Source of the DNA: Streptomyces katrae | GTDB lineage: Bacteria > Actinomycetota > Actinomycetes > Streptomycetales > Streptomycetaceae | Direction: 5' to 3' | NCBI RefSeq assembly: GCF_000717655.1 | Contig: NZ_JNZY01000013.1 | Coordinates: 103,819-167,818 of the forward strand | Length of the DNA: 64,000 bases | Shown: positions 1 through 7,661 of the stretch, one piece after another | Numbering within the stretch: position 1 is the first letter of the stretch | Layout of the letters: every line of letters begins with the position of its first letter | Position numbers and translations under genes: made by a program | The notes under the pieces: generated by a model | What the model saw: only the letters and a program-made list of their open reading frames with translations | The model's database searches: none | What the model was told of the DNA's origin: nothing

Positions 1-1428
1 GACCACGCCGGAGAGCAGCCGGACCACGCCGCCGGCGAGCAGCGGGCCGATCACGATGAAGCCGATGAGGGTGAAAAGGACGCCCATGGCCAGCCAGAGC
101 GAACCGGGCGCGGCCTTGTCGGCGGCCGCGGCGAGGAACAGGCCCGCGCCGCCGATGCCGGTCAGGACCAGGCCCACGGCCGCCCTGATGCGGCCGGCCT
201 TCTTGTCGCCGGGGGTGCCGGCGTCGCGCAGGGCGGCCATCGGCGAGACCTTCCCGGCCCGGCGGGCCGGGATGAACGCCGAGACGACGGTGACGATGAT
301 GCCGAGCACCAGGCCGACGACGGGGGTGGTCCAGGCGACGGTCAGGTCGTCGGTGGACAGGTGCATGCCCATCTGGCCCATGAGCTTCATCAGGCCGATG
401 GCCAGGCCCACACCGGCGCCGACACCGAGGAGCGAGCCGACGAGGCCGAGCAGCAGGGCCTCGACGACCACGGACTTCAGCACCTGGCCGCTGTCGGCGC
501 CGATGGCGCGCATCAGGCCGATCTCGCGGGTGCGCTGGGCGACCAGCATCGAGAACGTGTTGAAGATCAGGAAGATGCCGACGAGGAAGGCGATCCCGGC
601 GAAGCCGAGCATCACGTACTTCATGACGTCGAGGAAGGAGCCGACGTCCTTGCGGTTGGCGTCCGCGGCCTCCTTCGCCGTCTGCAGCTTGTACGTGTCC
701 GCGCCGACGGCCTTCGCGATGTTCTGCTTCAGCTGGTCGTCGCTGACCCCGTCCTTGGCGCTGACGTTGACGTGCGTGAAGAGGCCGGGCGCGCCGAGCA
801 GCTTCTCCTGCGCGGTGGCCGTGTCGAAGTAGACGATCGCGGCACCCGGGTTGGTCACGGTGAAGGTGGCGATACCGCTGATCCGGGCGCGGATGTCGCC
901 GGTGACGGCGATGGTGCGCAGCTCGTCGCCCAGCTTCAGGTGGTGCTTCTCGGCGGTGTCGGCGTCGACCATCATCTCGGTCGGGCCGCGCGGGGCCCGG
1001 CCGGAGGTGATCTTCATCGACTTGAGCTCGTTGTCGCTCCAGTTGCCCGCGATGGTCGGGGCACCGGTGGTCGAGCCCAGGTTCTCGTTCTTGGCGCCCA
1101 CGACCGTGACGGACACCGAGACGACGCCGCCCTCGGCGCCCTTGACCCCGTCGGCCTTCTTGACCTGCTCGACGAGCGAGGCGGGCAGCACCTCGGGCTT
1201 GCCGCGGTCCGGGACGTCCTCGCCGCCCTCGGCCGCCTTCGGAGAGAGCGTGACGTCGGAGTTGGTGACGGCGAACAGCTTGTCGAAGGTGGTGTTCATG
1301 GTGTCGGTGAACACCAGGGTGCCGCAGACGAAGGCGACGGAGAGCAGGACGGCGACCGCGGAGAGCGCCATCCGCCCCTTGTGCGCGACGAAGTTGCGTC
1401 GCGAGGTCTTCAGGACGGTGTTGCTCAC
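1..1428 (-). CDS. ABC exporter permease, MacB/FtsX type (partial)
   Basis: Membrane subunit of an ABC exporter, working with the ATPase just upstream. The 476 visible residues start with a short cytoplasmic N-terminus and a first membrane helix (about 20-42). A MacB-type periplasmic-core-like extracytoplasmic domain follows (about 45-255). The FtsX domain begins near residue 270, with the typical RTREIGLMRAIGA segment right after the second helix, then further helices to the window edge. The GTG start overlaps the ATPase stop as GTGA, so the two are translationally coupled. The 3' end lies outside the window, so total length and any second FtsX domain cannot be judged. Many actinobacterial relatives carry two FtsX repeats. 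The substrate is unknown; lipoprotein, peptide or antibiotic export are family possibilities. Confidence 0.9.
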   Translation of the reverse strand, partial: MSNTVLKTSRRNFVAHKGRMALSAVAVLLSVAFVCGTLVFTDTMNTTFDKLFAVTNSDVTLSPKAAEGGEDVPDRGKPEVLPASLVEQVKKADGVKGAEGGVVSVSVTVVGAKNENLGSTTGAPTIAGNWSDNELKSMKITSGRAPRGPTEMMVDADTAEKHHLKLGDELRTIAVTGDIRARISGIATFTVTNPGAAIVYFDTATAQEKLLGAPGLFTHVNVSAKDGVSDDQLKQNIAKAVGADTYKLQTAKEAADANRKDVGSFLDVMKYVMLGFAGIAFLVGIFLIFNTFSMLVAQRTREIGLMRAIGADSGQVLKSVVVEALLLGLVGSLLGVGAGVGLAIGLMKLMGQMGMHLSTDDLTVAWTTPVVGLVLGIIVTVVSAFIPARRAGKVSPMAALRDAGTPGDKKAGRIRAAVGLVLTGIGGAGLFLAAAADKAAPGSLWLAMGVLFTLIGFIVIGPLLAGGVVRLLSGVV

Positions 1429-2213
1429 GAGGTCCGCCCGCGCGCGTCGAAGTCCTTCATCCGGTCGAGCACCTGGTCGGCGGTGGGCCCGTACATCTCG
1501 TCCACGATCCGGCCGTCGGCCAGGAAGATGACACGGTCCGCGTACGAGGCGGCGACCGGATCGTGCGTGACCATGACAATGGTCTGGCCGAGTTCGTCCA
1601 CCGAGCGGCGCAGGAAGCCGAGGACCTCGGCGCCGGCCCGGGAGTCCAGGTTTCCGGTGGGCTCGTCGCCGAAGATGATCTGCGGGCGGGCCGCGAGGGC
1701 ACGGGCGACGGCCACGCGCTGCTGCTGGCCGCCGGAGAGCTCGGTCGGGCGGTGCTTGAGGCGGCCGGCGAGGCCGACGGTCTCCACGACCCGGTTCAGC
1801 CACTCCGCGTCGGGCTTGCGGCCCGCTATGTCCATGGGGAGCGTGATGTTCTCCAGGGCGTTGAGCGTCGGCAGCAGGTTGAACGCCTGGAAGATGAAAC
1901 CGATCCGGTCGCGGCGCAGCTGCGTGAGCTTCTTGTCCTTCAGCCCGGTGATCTCGGTGTCGTCCAGGTGGATCTGCCCGCTGGTCACCGTGTCGAGACC
2001 GGCGAGGCAGTGCATCAGCGTGGACTTGCCGGAGCCGGAGGGGCCCATGATCGCCGTGAACTGGCCGCGCTTGATGTCCACGTCCACCTCGTCGAGGGCG
2101 ACCACACGGGTCTCCCCGGCGCCATAGGCCTTGACGACCTTGCGCGCCCGGGCCGCGACGGCTTCATGCCCTCCAGTACCCCCGTGCCTGGTTTCGGTCA
2201 TAGCCGTTGTCAC
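1425..2213 (-). CDS. ABC exporter ATP-binding protein, MacB/LolD type
   Basis: Cytoplasmic ATPase of the exporter formed with the following permease. All motifs are present: Walker A GPSGSGKST, Q-loop in FIFQAFNLLP, signature LSGGQQQRVAVARAL, Walker B IIFGDEP followed by TGNLDS, and the H-loop in VMVTHDP. The start chosen is a GTG at 2213 because a GAGGGG ribosome site lies about 8 nt upstream. An in-frame ATG at 2201 is the alternative. The 262 aa length is normal for single-domain MacB/LolD ATPases. The stop overlaps the permease start by four bases. The upstream reading frame extends further but has no ribosome site. Confidence 0.93.
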   Translation of the reverse strand: MTTAMTETRHGGTGGHEAVAARARKVVKAYGAGETRVVALDEVDVDIKRGQFTAIMGPSGSGKSTLMHCLAGLDTVTSGQIHLDDTEITGLKDKKLTQLRRDRIGFIFQAFNLLPTLNALENITLPMDIAGRKPDAEWLNRVVETVGLAGRLKHRPTELSGGQQQRVAVARALAARPQIIFGDEPTGNLDSRAGAEVLGFLRRSVDELGQTIVMVTHDPVAASYADRVIFLADGRIVDEMYGPTADQVLDRMKDFDARGRTS

Positions 2214-2564
2214 GGTGCTTCCCCTCGTTCGTTGCGTTGCTGCGCGTGTGACCGGATTCCGGCGGGTCGGCCGGATCCGGCGTGTGATGCCGTCCTGAAG
2301 TCTGCGGGGCGGAGGCGGCCGGCGCCCTGGTGCCCATCGCCGTATCCACCGGGGGGTTAACCCCACCCCCGCCCGTATGAACCAGTTAAGGACCTCGCGA
2401 GGCCGTCCTCCTCCTCCGCCGGGACGAAAGGCCCCTGGACCCTTGTGAGGAGCAACCCTTAGGGGTTCTCCGCCTTTTGGGGGACCAGCTCTGGGGGGAT
2501 ACCGCCGGATACCCCGTGATGAGAGGGTGTTCCCCGCAGGTACGTGCACGGTGAAAGGATCGTG
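2214..2564. promoter_or_regulatory. Divergent intergenic region with palindromes
   Basis: About 350 nt between the leftward ABC exporter operon and the rightward drug-exporter gene, so it should hold both promoters. A perfect 12-bp palindrome GGGGTTAACCCC lies at 2353-2364. AACCC-TTAG-GGGTT is near 2454. GGATACC is directly repeated near 2498 and 2508. These are the only structured elements I see and could bind a regulator of either operon. No regulator gene adjoins and no convincing -35/-10 pair stands out. Confidence 0.4.
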
Positions 2565-4142
2565 GTGGGCGCGGAGGAGAGCACGGGGGAACGCACCGGG
2601 GACGCCGCCGGGTCAGGGGCCGGGGCCTCGGCGGCTGCCGGGAGCGGCAGCCGGCCGCCGCGCACGGCGCTCGTCGCCGCCCTCATGCTGAGCATGGCCC
2701 TCGTCGCCCTCGACACCTCCATCGTCTCCACCGCCGTCCCCCAGATCGTCGGCGACCTCGGCGGGTTCTCCGTCTTCTCCTGGCTCTTCGCCGGCTACCT
2801 GCTCGCGATCACCGTCACCCTCCCCGTCTACGGGAAGCTCTCCGACACCCTCGGCCGGGGGCCCGTCCTGCTCTTCGGCATAGCCCTGTTCATCGTCGGC
2901 TCGGTGCTGTGCGCGCTCGCCTGGAACATGGCCGCCCTCATCGCCTTCCGCATCGTCCAGGGGCTGGGCGGCGGCGCGCTCCAGGGCACCGTGCAGACCC
3001 TGGCCGCCGACCTGTACCCGCTCAAGGACCGCCCCAGGATCCAGGCCAGGATGTCCTCCGTCTGGGCCGCCTCCGCCGTGGCCGGCCCCGCGCTCGGCGG
3101 GCTCATCGCCTCGTACGCCGACTGGCGCTGGATCTTCCTCATCAACCTGCCGCTGGGCGGCCTGGCCCTGTGGCTGCTCGCCCGCCATCTCGTCGAGCCC
3201 GCACGGTCCCCCGGTCGCCGCGGCCCGATCGACTGGGCCGGCGCCCTCGGCGTCTTCGCCTGCGGCGGGCTGCTGCTCTTCGCGCTGGTGCAGGGCGGGG
3301 TCGCCTGGCCCTGGCTGTCCGCGCCCTCGCTCGCCCTGCTGGGCGCGAGCGCGGTGCTGGCGGCCGTGGTCGTCCGGATCGAACGCCGGGCCGAGGAACC
3401 GATTCTCCCCGGGTGGGTCTGGCGCCGGCGCACCATCGCCGCCGTGAACCTCGCCCTCGGCGCACTCGGCCTGCTCATGGTCGCGCCGCTGGTCTTCGTC
3501 CCGACGTACGCCCAGTCGGTCCTCGGCCTCGGACCCACGAGCGCGGGGCTCGTCATGTCCGCGATGACCCTCACCTGGCCCCTGTCCGCCGCCTTCAGCC
3601 AGCACGTCTACCGGCGCATCGGCTTCCGCGACTGCGCCGTCGTCGGGATCTCACTGGCCGCCGTGATCCTGTTCTCGTTCACGCTGCTCCCCCATCCCGC
3701 CCGGCCCTGGCAGCCCACGCTGATCATGCTGCTGCTGGGCGCCGCCCTCGGCCTGTTCCAGCTGCCGCTGATCGTCGGGGTCCAGTCCACCGTGGGCTGG
3801 TCCGAGCGGGGTACGACGACGGCCTCGGTGCTGTTCTGCCGCCAGGTCGGCCAGAGCCTCGGGGCCGCCCTGCTCGGGGCCGTCGCCAACGCGACCATCG
3901 CCGCCCGGCTGGCCGACGCCCCGATGACCGGACTGCCGCACCACCTCGACGACGTCTCCAAGGCCCTCGACCGGCCCGGGCTGCTCCCGCCGGCCGCCGC
4001 CGACTACCTGCGCGCGTCGGTGGCCGCCGCCGTGGACCACATCTTCCTCGGCGCGACCGCCGCGGCCGTGGCGGCCCTGCTGATCCTGCTCCTGGTGGCT
4101 CCGCGGCGGTTCCCGATCCTGGCGGAGCATCAGGAGAAGTAG
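2565..4142 (+). CDS. MFS drug exporter, DHA2 (EmrB/QacA) family
   Basis: Proton-coupled multidrug exporter of the 14-helix DHA2 class. After a Gly/Ser/Ala-rich cytoplasmic tail, the first helix contains ALDTSIVSTAVPQIVGDLGG, the DHA2 hallmark (motif D1, LDxTIVNVALP-like). The motif A loop reads GKLSDTLGRGPVLL. GPALGGLIASYADWRWIFLI matches motif C and the WRWIFxIN segment. About 14 hydrophobic stretches follow, and 525 aa is typical. GTG at 2565 is preferred because AAAGGA lies 5 nt upstream; an in-frame GTG at 2544 would add seven residues. The gene diverges from the ABC exporter. No regulator is adjacent and the substrate cannot be predicted. Confidence 0.9.
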   Translation: MGAEESTGERTGDAAGSGAGASAAAGSGSRPPRTALVAALMLSMALVALDTSIVSTAVPQIVGDLGGFSVFSWLFAGYLLAITVTLPVYGKLSDTLGRGPVLLFGIALFIVGSVLCALAWNMAALIAFRIVQGLGGGALQGTVQTLAADLYPLKDRPRIQARMSSVWAASAVAGPALGGLIASYADWRWIFLINLPLGGLALWLLARHLVEPARSPGRRGPIDWAGALGVFACGGLLLFALVQGGVAWPWLSAPSLALLGASAVLAAVVVRIERRAEEPILPGWVWRRRTIAAVNLALGALGLLMVAPLVFVPTYAQSVLGLGPTSAGLVMSAMTLTWPLSAAFSQHVYRRIGFRDCAVVGISLAAVILFSFTLLPHPARPWQPTLIMLLLGAALGLFQLPLIVGVQSTVGWSERGTTTASVLFCRQVGQSLGAALLGAVANATIAARLADAPMTGLPHHLDDVSKALDRPGLLPPAAADYLRASVAAAVDHIFLGATAAAVAALLILLLVAPRRFPILAEHQEK

Positions 4143-4230
4143 GGGCGCGCCCGGCTCCTGCTTGTCATGGTCCCGGTCAACGGAGTACACCTCGGAGTCC
4201 TGAATCCGAGATCCGTTCCGGGGGGACGAC

Positions 4231-5106
4231 ATGGTTTCCGCACTCTTCGCACTGGCCTTACTGGCCGCCGTGGCCGGGCCGATCGGCCTGCGGCTGCGCC
4301 GCCATCCGGGCTTCGTCACCGGCCGCGACGGCCGGCTCTCCACCTCCACCACCCTGGCGCTGGCCTGGACCGTGATCCTGGTCTGGCTCCTGCTCACGAT
4401 CCTCGCGTACGGGCTCACGGCGGGCGGCGGAGCCGGCTGGTTCGCCGGGGAGCACGGCCCGCTGTCCTCCCTGACCACCGTCTACCTGCCGCTGCTCGGC
4501 GGCCCGTACGTGGCCCTGATCGCGGCGAAGACCGTCGTCGGCATCCGTGTGGAGAACGGCAGCATGGCCAAACCCGCCCCCAAGCCGACGCCCTCGGGGA
4601 AGCGGCCGCTGCGCGAGCTGATCGCGAACGACAGCGGGCGCACCGACCTCGTGGACCTCCAGTACGTGACGCTGAGCGCGATCACGATGCTGTACGTGGT
4701 GCTGTTCTTCCTCTCCGACGTGGGCGGCGGGCTCCCCCGCCTCCCCGCCGAGATCTGGGCGCTGACCGGCGCACCGGCGGGGGCGTACCTGGTGAACAAG
4801 ATGGCCACGCGCGCGAACCCGGTGATCACGGGCGTGGCGGTGCAGGGTTCCGCCCTGCGGGTGGAGGGCGGCGGCTTCGGCCCGCAGGCCCGGGTGGAGC
4901 TCGACTCCACCGCCCTGGCGACCGAGTACGACCCGGCGACGGGCACCCTGACCGCGCAGCTGCCGGCCGCCGCGCCCGCCGCCTTCACGGTGGTCGTCAC
5001 CTCCCGCGGCCTGCGCAGCGACCCGTACCGTCACGCACCGGCGGCTGCGGGCTCGGGACGGGCTCCGGCTCCGGCTCCGGCTCCGGCCCAGCGGGCGGCG
5101 GGCTAG
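4231..5106 (+). CDS. Membrane protein with C-terminal IPT-like domain, TTA codon
   Basis: Function unknown. The 291 aa protein has a membrane segment at the N-terminus (LFALALLAAVAGPIGL). Hydrophobic segments near 50-70 and 92-108 (the latter ending before a Lys/Pro linker), then near 155-170 and 183-192, follow. A soluble tail from about residue 200 (VITGVAVQGSALRVEGGGFG) resembles an IPT/TIG immunoglobulin-like fold. It ends in an Ala-Pro repeat encoded by a GGCTCC-rich run. Codon 10 is TTA (4258-4260), the rare leucine codon read by the bldA tRNA, so translation may depend on development. GGGGGGAC sits 3-8 nt before the ATG. It stands alone between the drug exporter and a convergent hydrolase. 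Confidence 0.75.
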   Translation: MVSALFALALLAAVAGPIGLRLRRHPGFVTGRDGRLSTSTTLALAWTVILVWLLLTILAYGLTAGGGAGWFAGEHGPLSSLTTVYLPLLGGPYVALIAAKTVVGIRVENGSMAKPAPKPTPSGKRPLRELIANDSGRTDLVDLQYVTLSAITMLYVVLFFLSDVGGGLPRLPAEIWALTGAPAGAYLVNKMATRANPVITGVAVQGSALRVEGGGFGPQARVELDSTALATEYDPATGTLTAQLPAAAPAAFTVVVTSRGLRSDPYRHAPAAAGSGRAPAPAPAPAQRAAG

Positions 5107-5132
5107 TACGCCCGCGTCGGGGGCGGGTCAGG

Positions 5133-5990
5133 TCACGGGAGCTTCGCGAGGAACTCCCTGATCAGCGGGGCGATCTCCGCGAGGTGGGTCTCCAGTGCGA
5201 AGTGCCCCGCCCCCTCGAAGACGTGCACCTCGGCATCCGGCGCATCGCGCAGGTACGCCTTCGCCCCCGCCGGGGTGAAGAACGGGTCCCCCTCGCCCCA
5301 GACGACCAGGACCGGCACCCGGGCGGCGCGCAGCCAGGCCTGCCAGGCGGGGTAGTGGGCGAAGTTGGACGCGTAGTCGAAGGCCAGATCGGCCTGCGCG
5401 TCGGCGCGCCCGGGCAGCCCGAGGTAGTGCACGTCGAGCGTCCAGCCGTCCGGGGAGATCAGGCTCGTGTCGGCGACGCCGGTCTCGTACTGGAAGCGGG
5501 TGCCCTCCGGGGTGAAAAGCCCCCGCACGCGCTCCTCGTCGCCCGGCATCTCCCGCCGCAGTCCGGCGAACTCGCGGGCCGCGTCGGAGAGTCCCTCCTC
5601 GTACGCGTTGCCGTTCTGCACGATCAGGCCCGTCACCCGTTCGGGCCGCCGCGCGGCGAGCCGCAGCCCGACGGGGGCGCCGAAGTCGAAGACGTACAGC
5701 GCGAAACGGTCCAGCCCGAGGGCGTCGGTGAAGCCCTCCACGATGTCGGCGAGCCGGTCGAAGGTGTACGTGAACCCGTCCGGGGCCTCGGTCCGGCCGA
5801 AGCCGGGGTAGTCGGGGGCGATCAGCCGGTACGGGGTGTCGCCGAGCGCGTCCATCAGCCGGGCGAACTGGTGCGAGGACGTGGGGAAACCATGCAGGAG
5901 CAGCAGGACCGGGCCGTCGGCGGGGCCGCTCTCGCGGTAGGCGACGCGGACCCCGTGCACCTCGGCGGTGCGGTGGTGGACGAGCTGCAT
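5133..5990 (-). CDS. Alpha/beta hydrolase, epoxide hydrolase / haloalkane dehalogenase-like
   Basis: Cytoplasmic alpha/beta hydrolase of the Asp-nucleophile branch. HGFPTSS (about 33-39) supplies the oxyanion-hole HGxP motif. The nucleophile elbow reads YVFDFGAP, with Asp rather than Ser, as in epoxide hydrolases and haloalkane or fluoroacetate dehalogenases. EGDPFF carries a likely catalytic acid and GHFALE the catalytic His near the end. The 285 aa length fits. ATG at 5990 is chosen because GGAGG ends about 6 nt upstream; a GTG lies one codon earlier. The gene diverges from the CGNR regulator over an 81-nt spacer with repeated CCATTA hexamers, so the pair may be co-regulated. Substrate unknown. 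Confidence 0.88.
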   Translation of the reverse strand: MQLVHHRTAEVHGVRVAYRESGPADGPVLLLLHGFPTSSHQFARLMDALGDTPYRLIAPDYPGFGRTEAPDGFTYTFDRLADIVEGFTDALGLDRFALYVFDFGAPVGLRLAARRPERVTGLIVQNGNAYEEGLSDAAREFAGLRREMPGDEERVRGLFTPEGTRFQYETGVADTSLISPDGWTLDVHYLGLPGRADAQADLAFDYASNFAHYPAWQAWLRAARVPVLVVWGEGDPFFTPAGAKAYLRDAPDAEVHVFEGAGHFALETHLAEIAPLIREFLAKLP

Positions 5991-6071
5991 CACATGCCTC
6001 CAATGGCTTGGTTTCCATTAGTCTCACCGGAGATCAGTAATGGGTCAAGTGCTTCACGTACCATTAGACCC
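5991..6071. promoter_or_regulatory. Divergent promoter region with CCATTA hexamers every 23 bp
   Basis: CCATTA occurs on the plus strand at 6015 and 6061 and on the minus strand at 6038-6043 (TAATGG), spaced exactly 23 bp. CCAATGG lies at 6000. The spacer is AT-richer than its surroundings. Regular spacing near two helical turns suggests an operator for the adjacent CGNR regulator. This is inference. Confidence 0.4.
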
Positions 6072-6620
6072 ATGACGTTTCCGCTCACCGGGGAGCCCCT
6101 CGCCCTGGACCTCCTCAACACCCGGCCCGCGGGCGCCGGCGACCTGCTCGCCGGCCCAGAAGGGCTCGCCGCCTGGCTGGCCGCACAGGAGGGCCGGCTC
6201 GGGCCGGTCGCGAAGGTGGGTCCGGCGGAGGTGGCGGCCGTGCACGGCGTACGGGAGGCGGCCGGCGCGGCGCTCTCGGCCGCGCGGCGCGGCGAGCGGC
6301 CCCCGGCCGGCGCCCTGCGCACGCTGAACGAGGCCTCGGCCGGCGCCCCGGTCCACCGGGAGCTCGCCTGGACCCCGGAAACCGGCCTTGCGGCGACCCC
6401 GCACCGTACGGGCACCACGGCCCGGCGGCTCGCGGCGCAGCTGGCGGACGCCGCGGCAGAGCTCCTGACGGACCCGCGGGTACGCGACGTACGGGAGTGC
6501 GAGGGCGCCGACTGCGTCCTGCTGTTCCTCCCGGCCCACCCGAGGCGCCGCTGGTGCGTGGCCTCGACCTGCGGCAACCGCGCCCGCGTGGCCCGCTACT
6601 ACGCCCGCCACAAACCCTGA
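6072..6620 (+). CDS. ABATE/CGNR zinc-finger regulator
   Basis: Probable transcription factor of the CGNR family. The N-terminal ABATE-like domain begins with LTGEPLALDLLNTRP, the usual opening of these proteins, with an Asn in DLLNT. The C-terminal zinc finger shows C in VRECEGADC, then the hallmark CGNRARVARYYARHK, giving two Cys pairs for one zinc ion. The 182 aa length is standard. The start is the ATG at 6072 just after the divergent spacer; longer upstream reading is antisense to the hydrolase. It is likely to control the divergent hydrolase gene and itself. The effector is unknown. Confidence 0.88.
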   Translation: MTFPLTGEPLALDLLNTRPAGAGDLLAGPEGLAAWLAAQEGRLGPVAKVGPAEVAAVHGVREAAGAALSAARRGERPPAGALRTLNEASAGAPVHRELAWTPETGLAATPHRTGTTARRLAAQLADAAAELLTDPRVRDVRECEGADCVLLFLPAHPRRRWCVASTCGNRARVARYYARHKP

Positions 6621-6644
6621 CCCCCGGCCGGGCGGGCCGCCGGT

Positions 6645-7538
6645 TCAGCCCTCGGCCGGGGCGCGGCCCGTCAGGGCAGCGAGGCTCGAGCGCACGTGGT
6701 TCATGTGCGCCCGCATCTCGTCCTGCGCCTCCGCGTGCTCCCGCAGGATCCGGTCCGTCTCACGGCCGGTCCGCTCCTCCCACACCCGGGCCTCCGCCAG
6801 CAGCTCCGCCGCCCGCGCCTCCGCATCCTCCTGCCCGTGCCGCGCCGACTCCTCCGCCTCCGCGTAACCGCGCCGCGCCTCCGCCAGCCTGCCCTCCGCG
6901 TACCGTTCCAGCTCCGCGTGGCGCGCCTCCAGATCGGCCTCCCGGGCCGCCAGCTCCCGTTCCGCCGCGTCCCACCGTTCCACGTGCTCCTGCTCGCGGT
7001 CCGCCAGCAGCGCATCCGACCGGCGCCGCATCTCCGCCAGCGCCGCCTGCGCCTGCGAGCGCCACTGGGCCGCATCGTCCCTGGCCTCCGCCCGGACCGC
7101 GTCGGCCTCCCGCTCCGCCCGCAGCAGCCCCTGCCGCGCCCGGACCTCCGTCTGCTCGCGCACCGCCTCCGCGTCCTGCCGCGCCAGCTCCGCCACCCGG
7201 TCCGCGTACGCCTCGGCCGCACCCGTCGCGTCCACCGCGTCCGCCCGCGCGTCCCTGCGCACGGCGTCCGCCTCCTCCTCGACCAGCAGCAGGATCCGCC
7301 GCGCCCGCTCGCTCAGCTCGTCGTACGTCTGCGGAGCCAGCTCCGCCACCGCCTCGCGCAGCCGCCCCGCCTCCGCCTCCATCCGCTTCGCCAGGACCGT
7401 CAGCCGCGCCACCCGCTCCCACGCCTCGTCCCGGCTCCCGGACAGCCTGGCGAGATACCGGTCGACCTCTTCGATGCGGTAGCCGCGACCTCGTACGGTC
7501 GCGAAACCCGGTCCGTGAGGTGACATGGGTGCAGTCAT
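6645..7538 (-). CDS. DivIVA/FilP-like coiled-coil protein
   Basis: Probable cytoskeletal or polarity-related protein. After a short tail, residues about 8-35 (FATVRGRGYRIEEVDRYLARL) match the DivIVA N-terminal lipid-binding motif, in which a GY/RGY turn precedes a helix. Nearly all of 40-290 is Ala/Glu/Arg-rich heptad sequence expected to form a long coiled coil. Streptomyces relatives are annotated as cellulose-binding or FilP/Scy-like proteins. ATG at 7538 is chosen because the DivIVA motif begins right after it and AGAGAGG lies upstream; the open frame to 7649 adds non-conserved residues. It is 297 aa. The role beyond filament or membrane-curvature association is inferred. Confidence 0.8.
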   Translation of the reverse strand: MTAPMSPHGPGFATVRGRGYRIEEVDRYLARLSGSRDEAWERVARLTVLAKRMEAEAGRLREAVAELAPQTYDELSERARRILLLVEEEADAVRRDARADAVDATGAAEAYADRVAELARQDAEAVREQTEVRARQGLLRAEREADAVRAEARDDAAQWRSQAQAALAEMRRRSDALLADREQEHVERWDAAERELAAREADLEARHAELERYAEGRLAEARRGYAEAEESARHGQEDAEARAAELLAEARVWEERTGRETDRILREHAEAQDEMRAHMNHVRSSLAALTGRAPAEG

Positions 7539-7661
7539 CCTGGAAGCGCCTCTCTCGGGGGGATTCCTGTCAAGGATGCGCCATTTGCTCCCAGAAGCCG
7601 GAATGGCCGGGCCGAGACCCTGTACGAGGGTCCCGGCCCGGCCATTCAACTGATCATCCGA

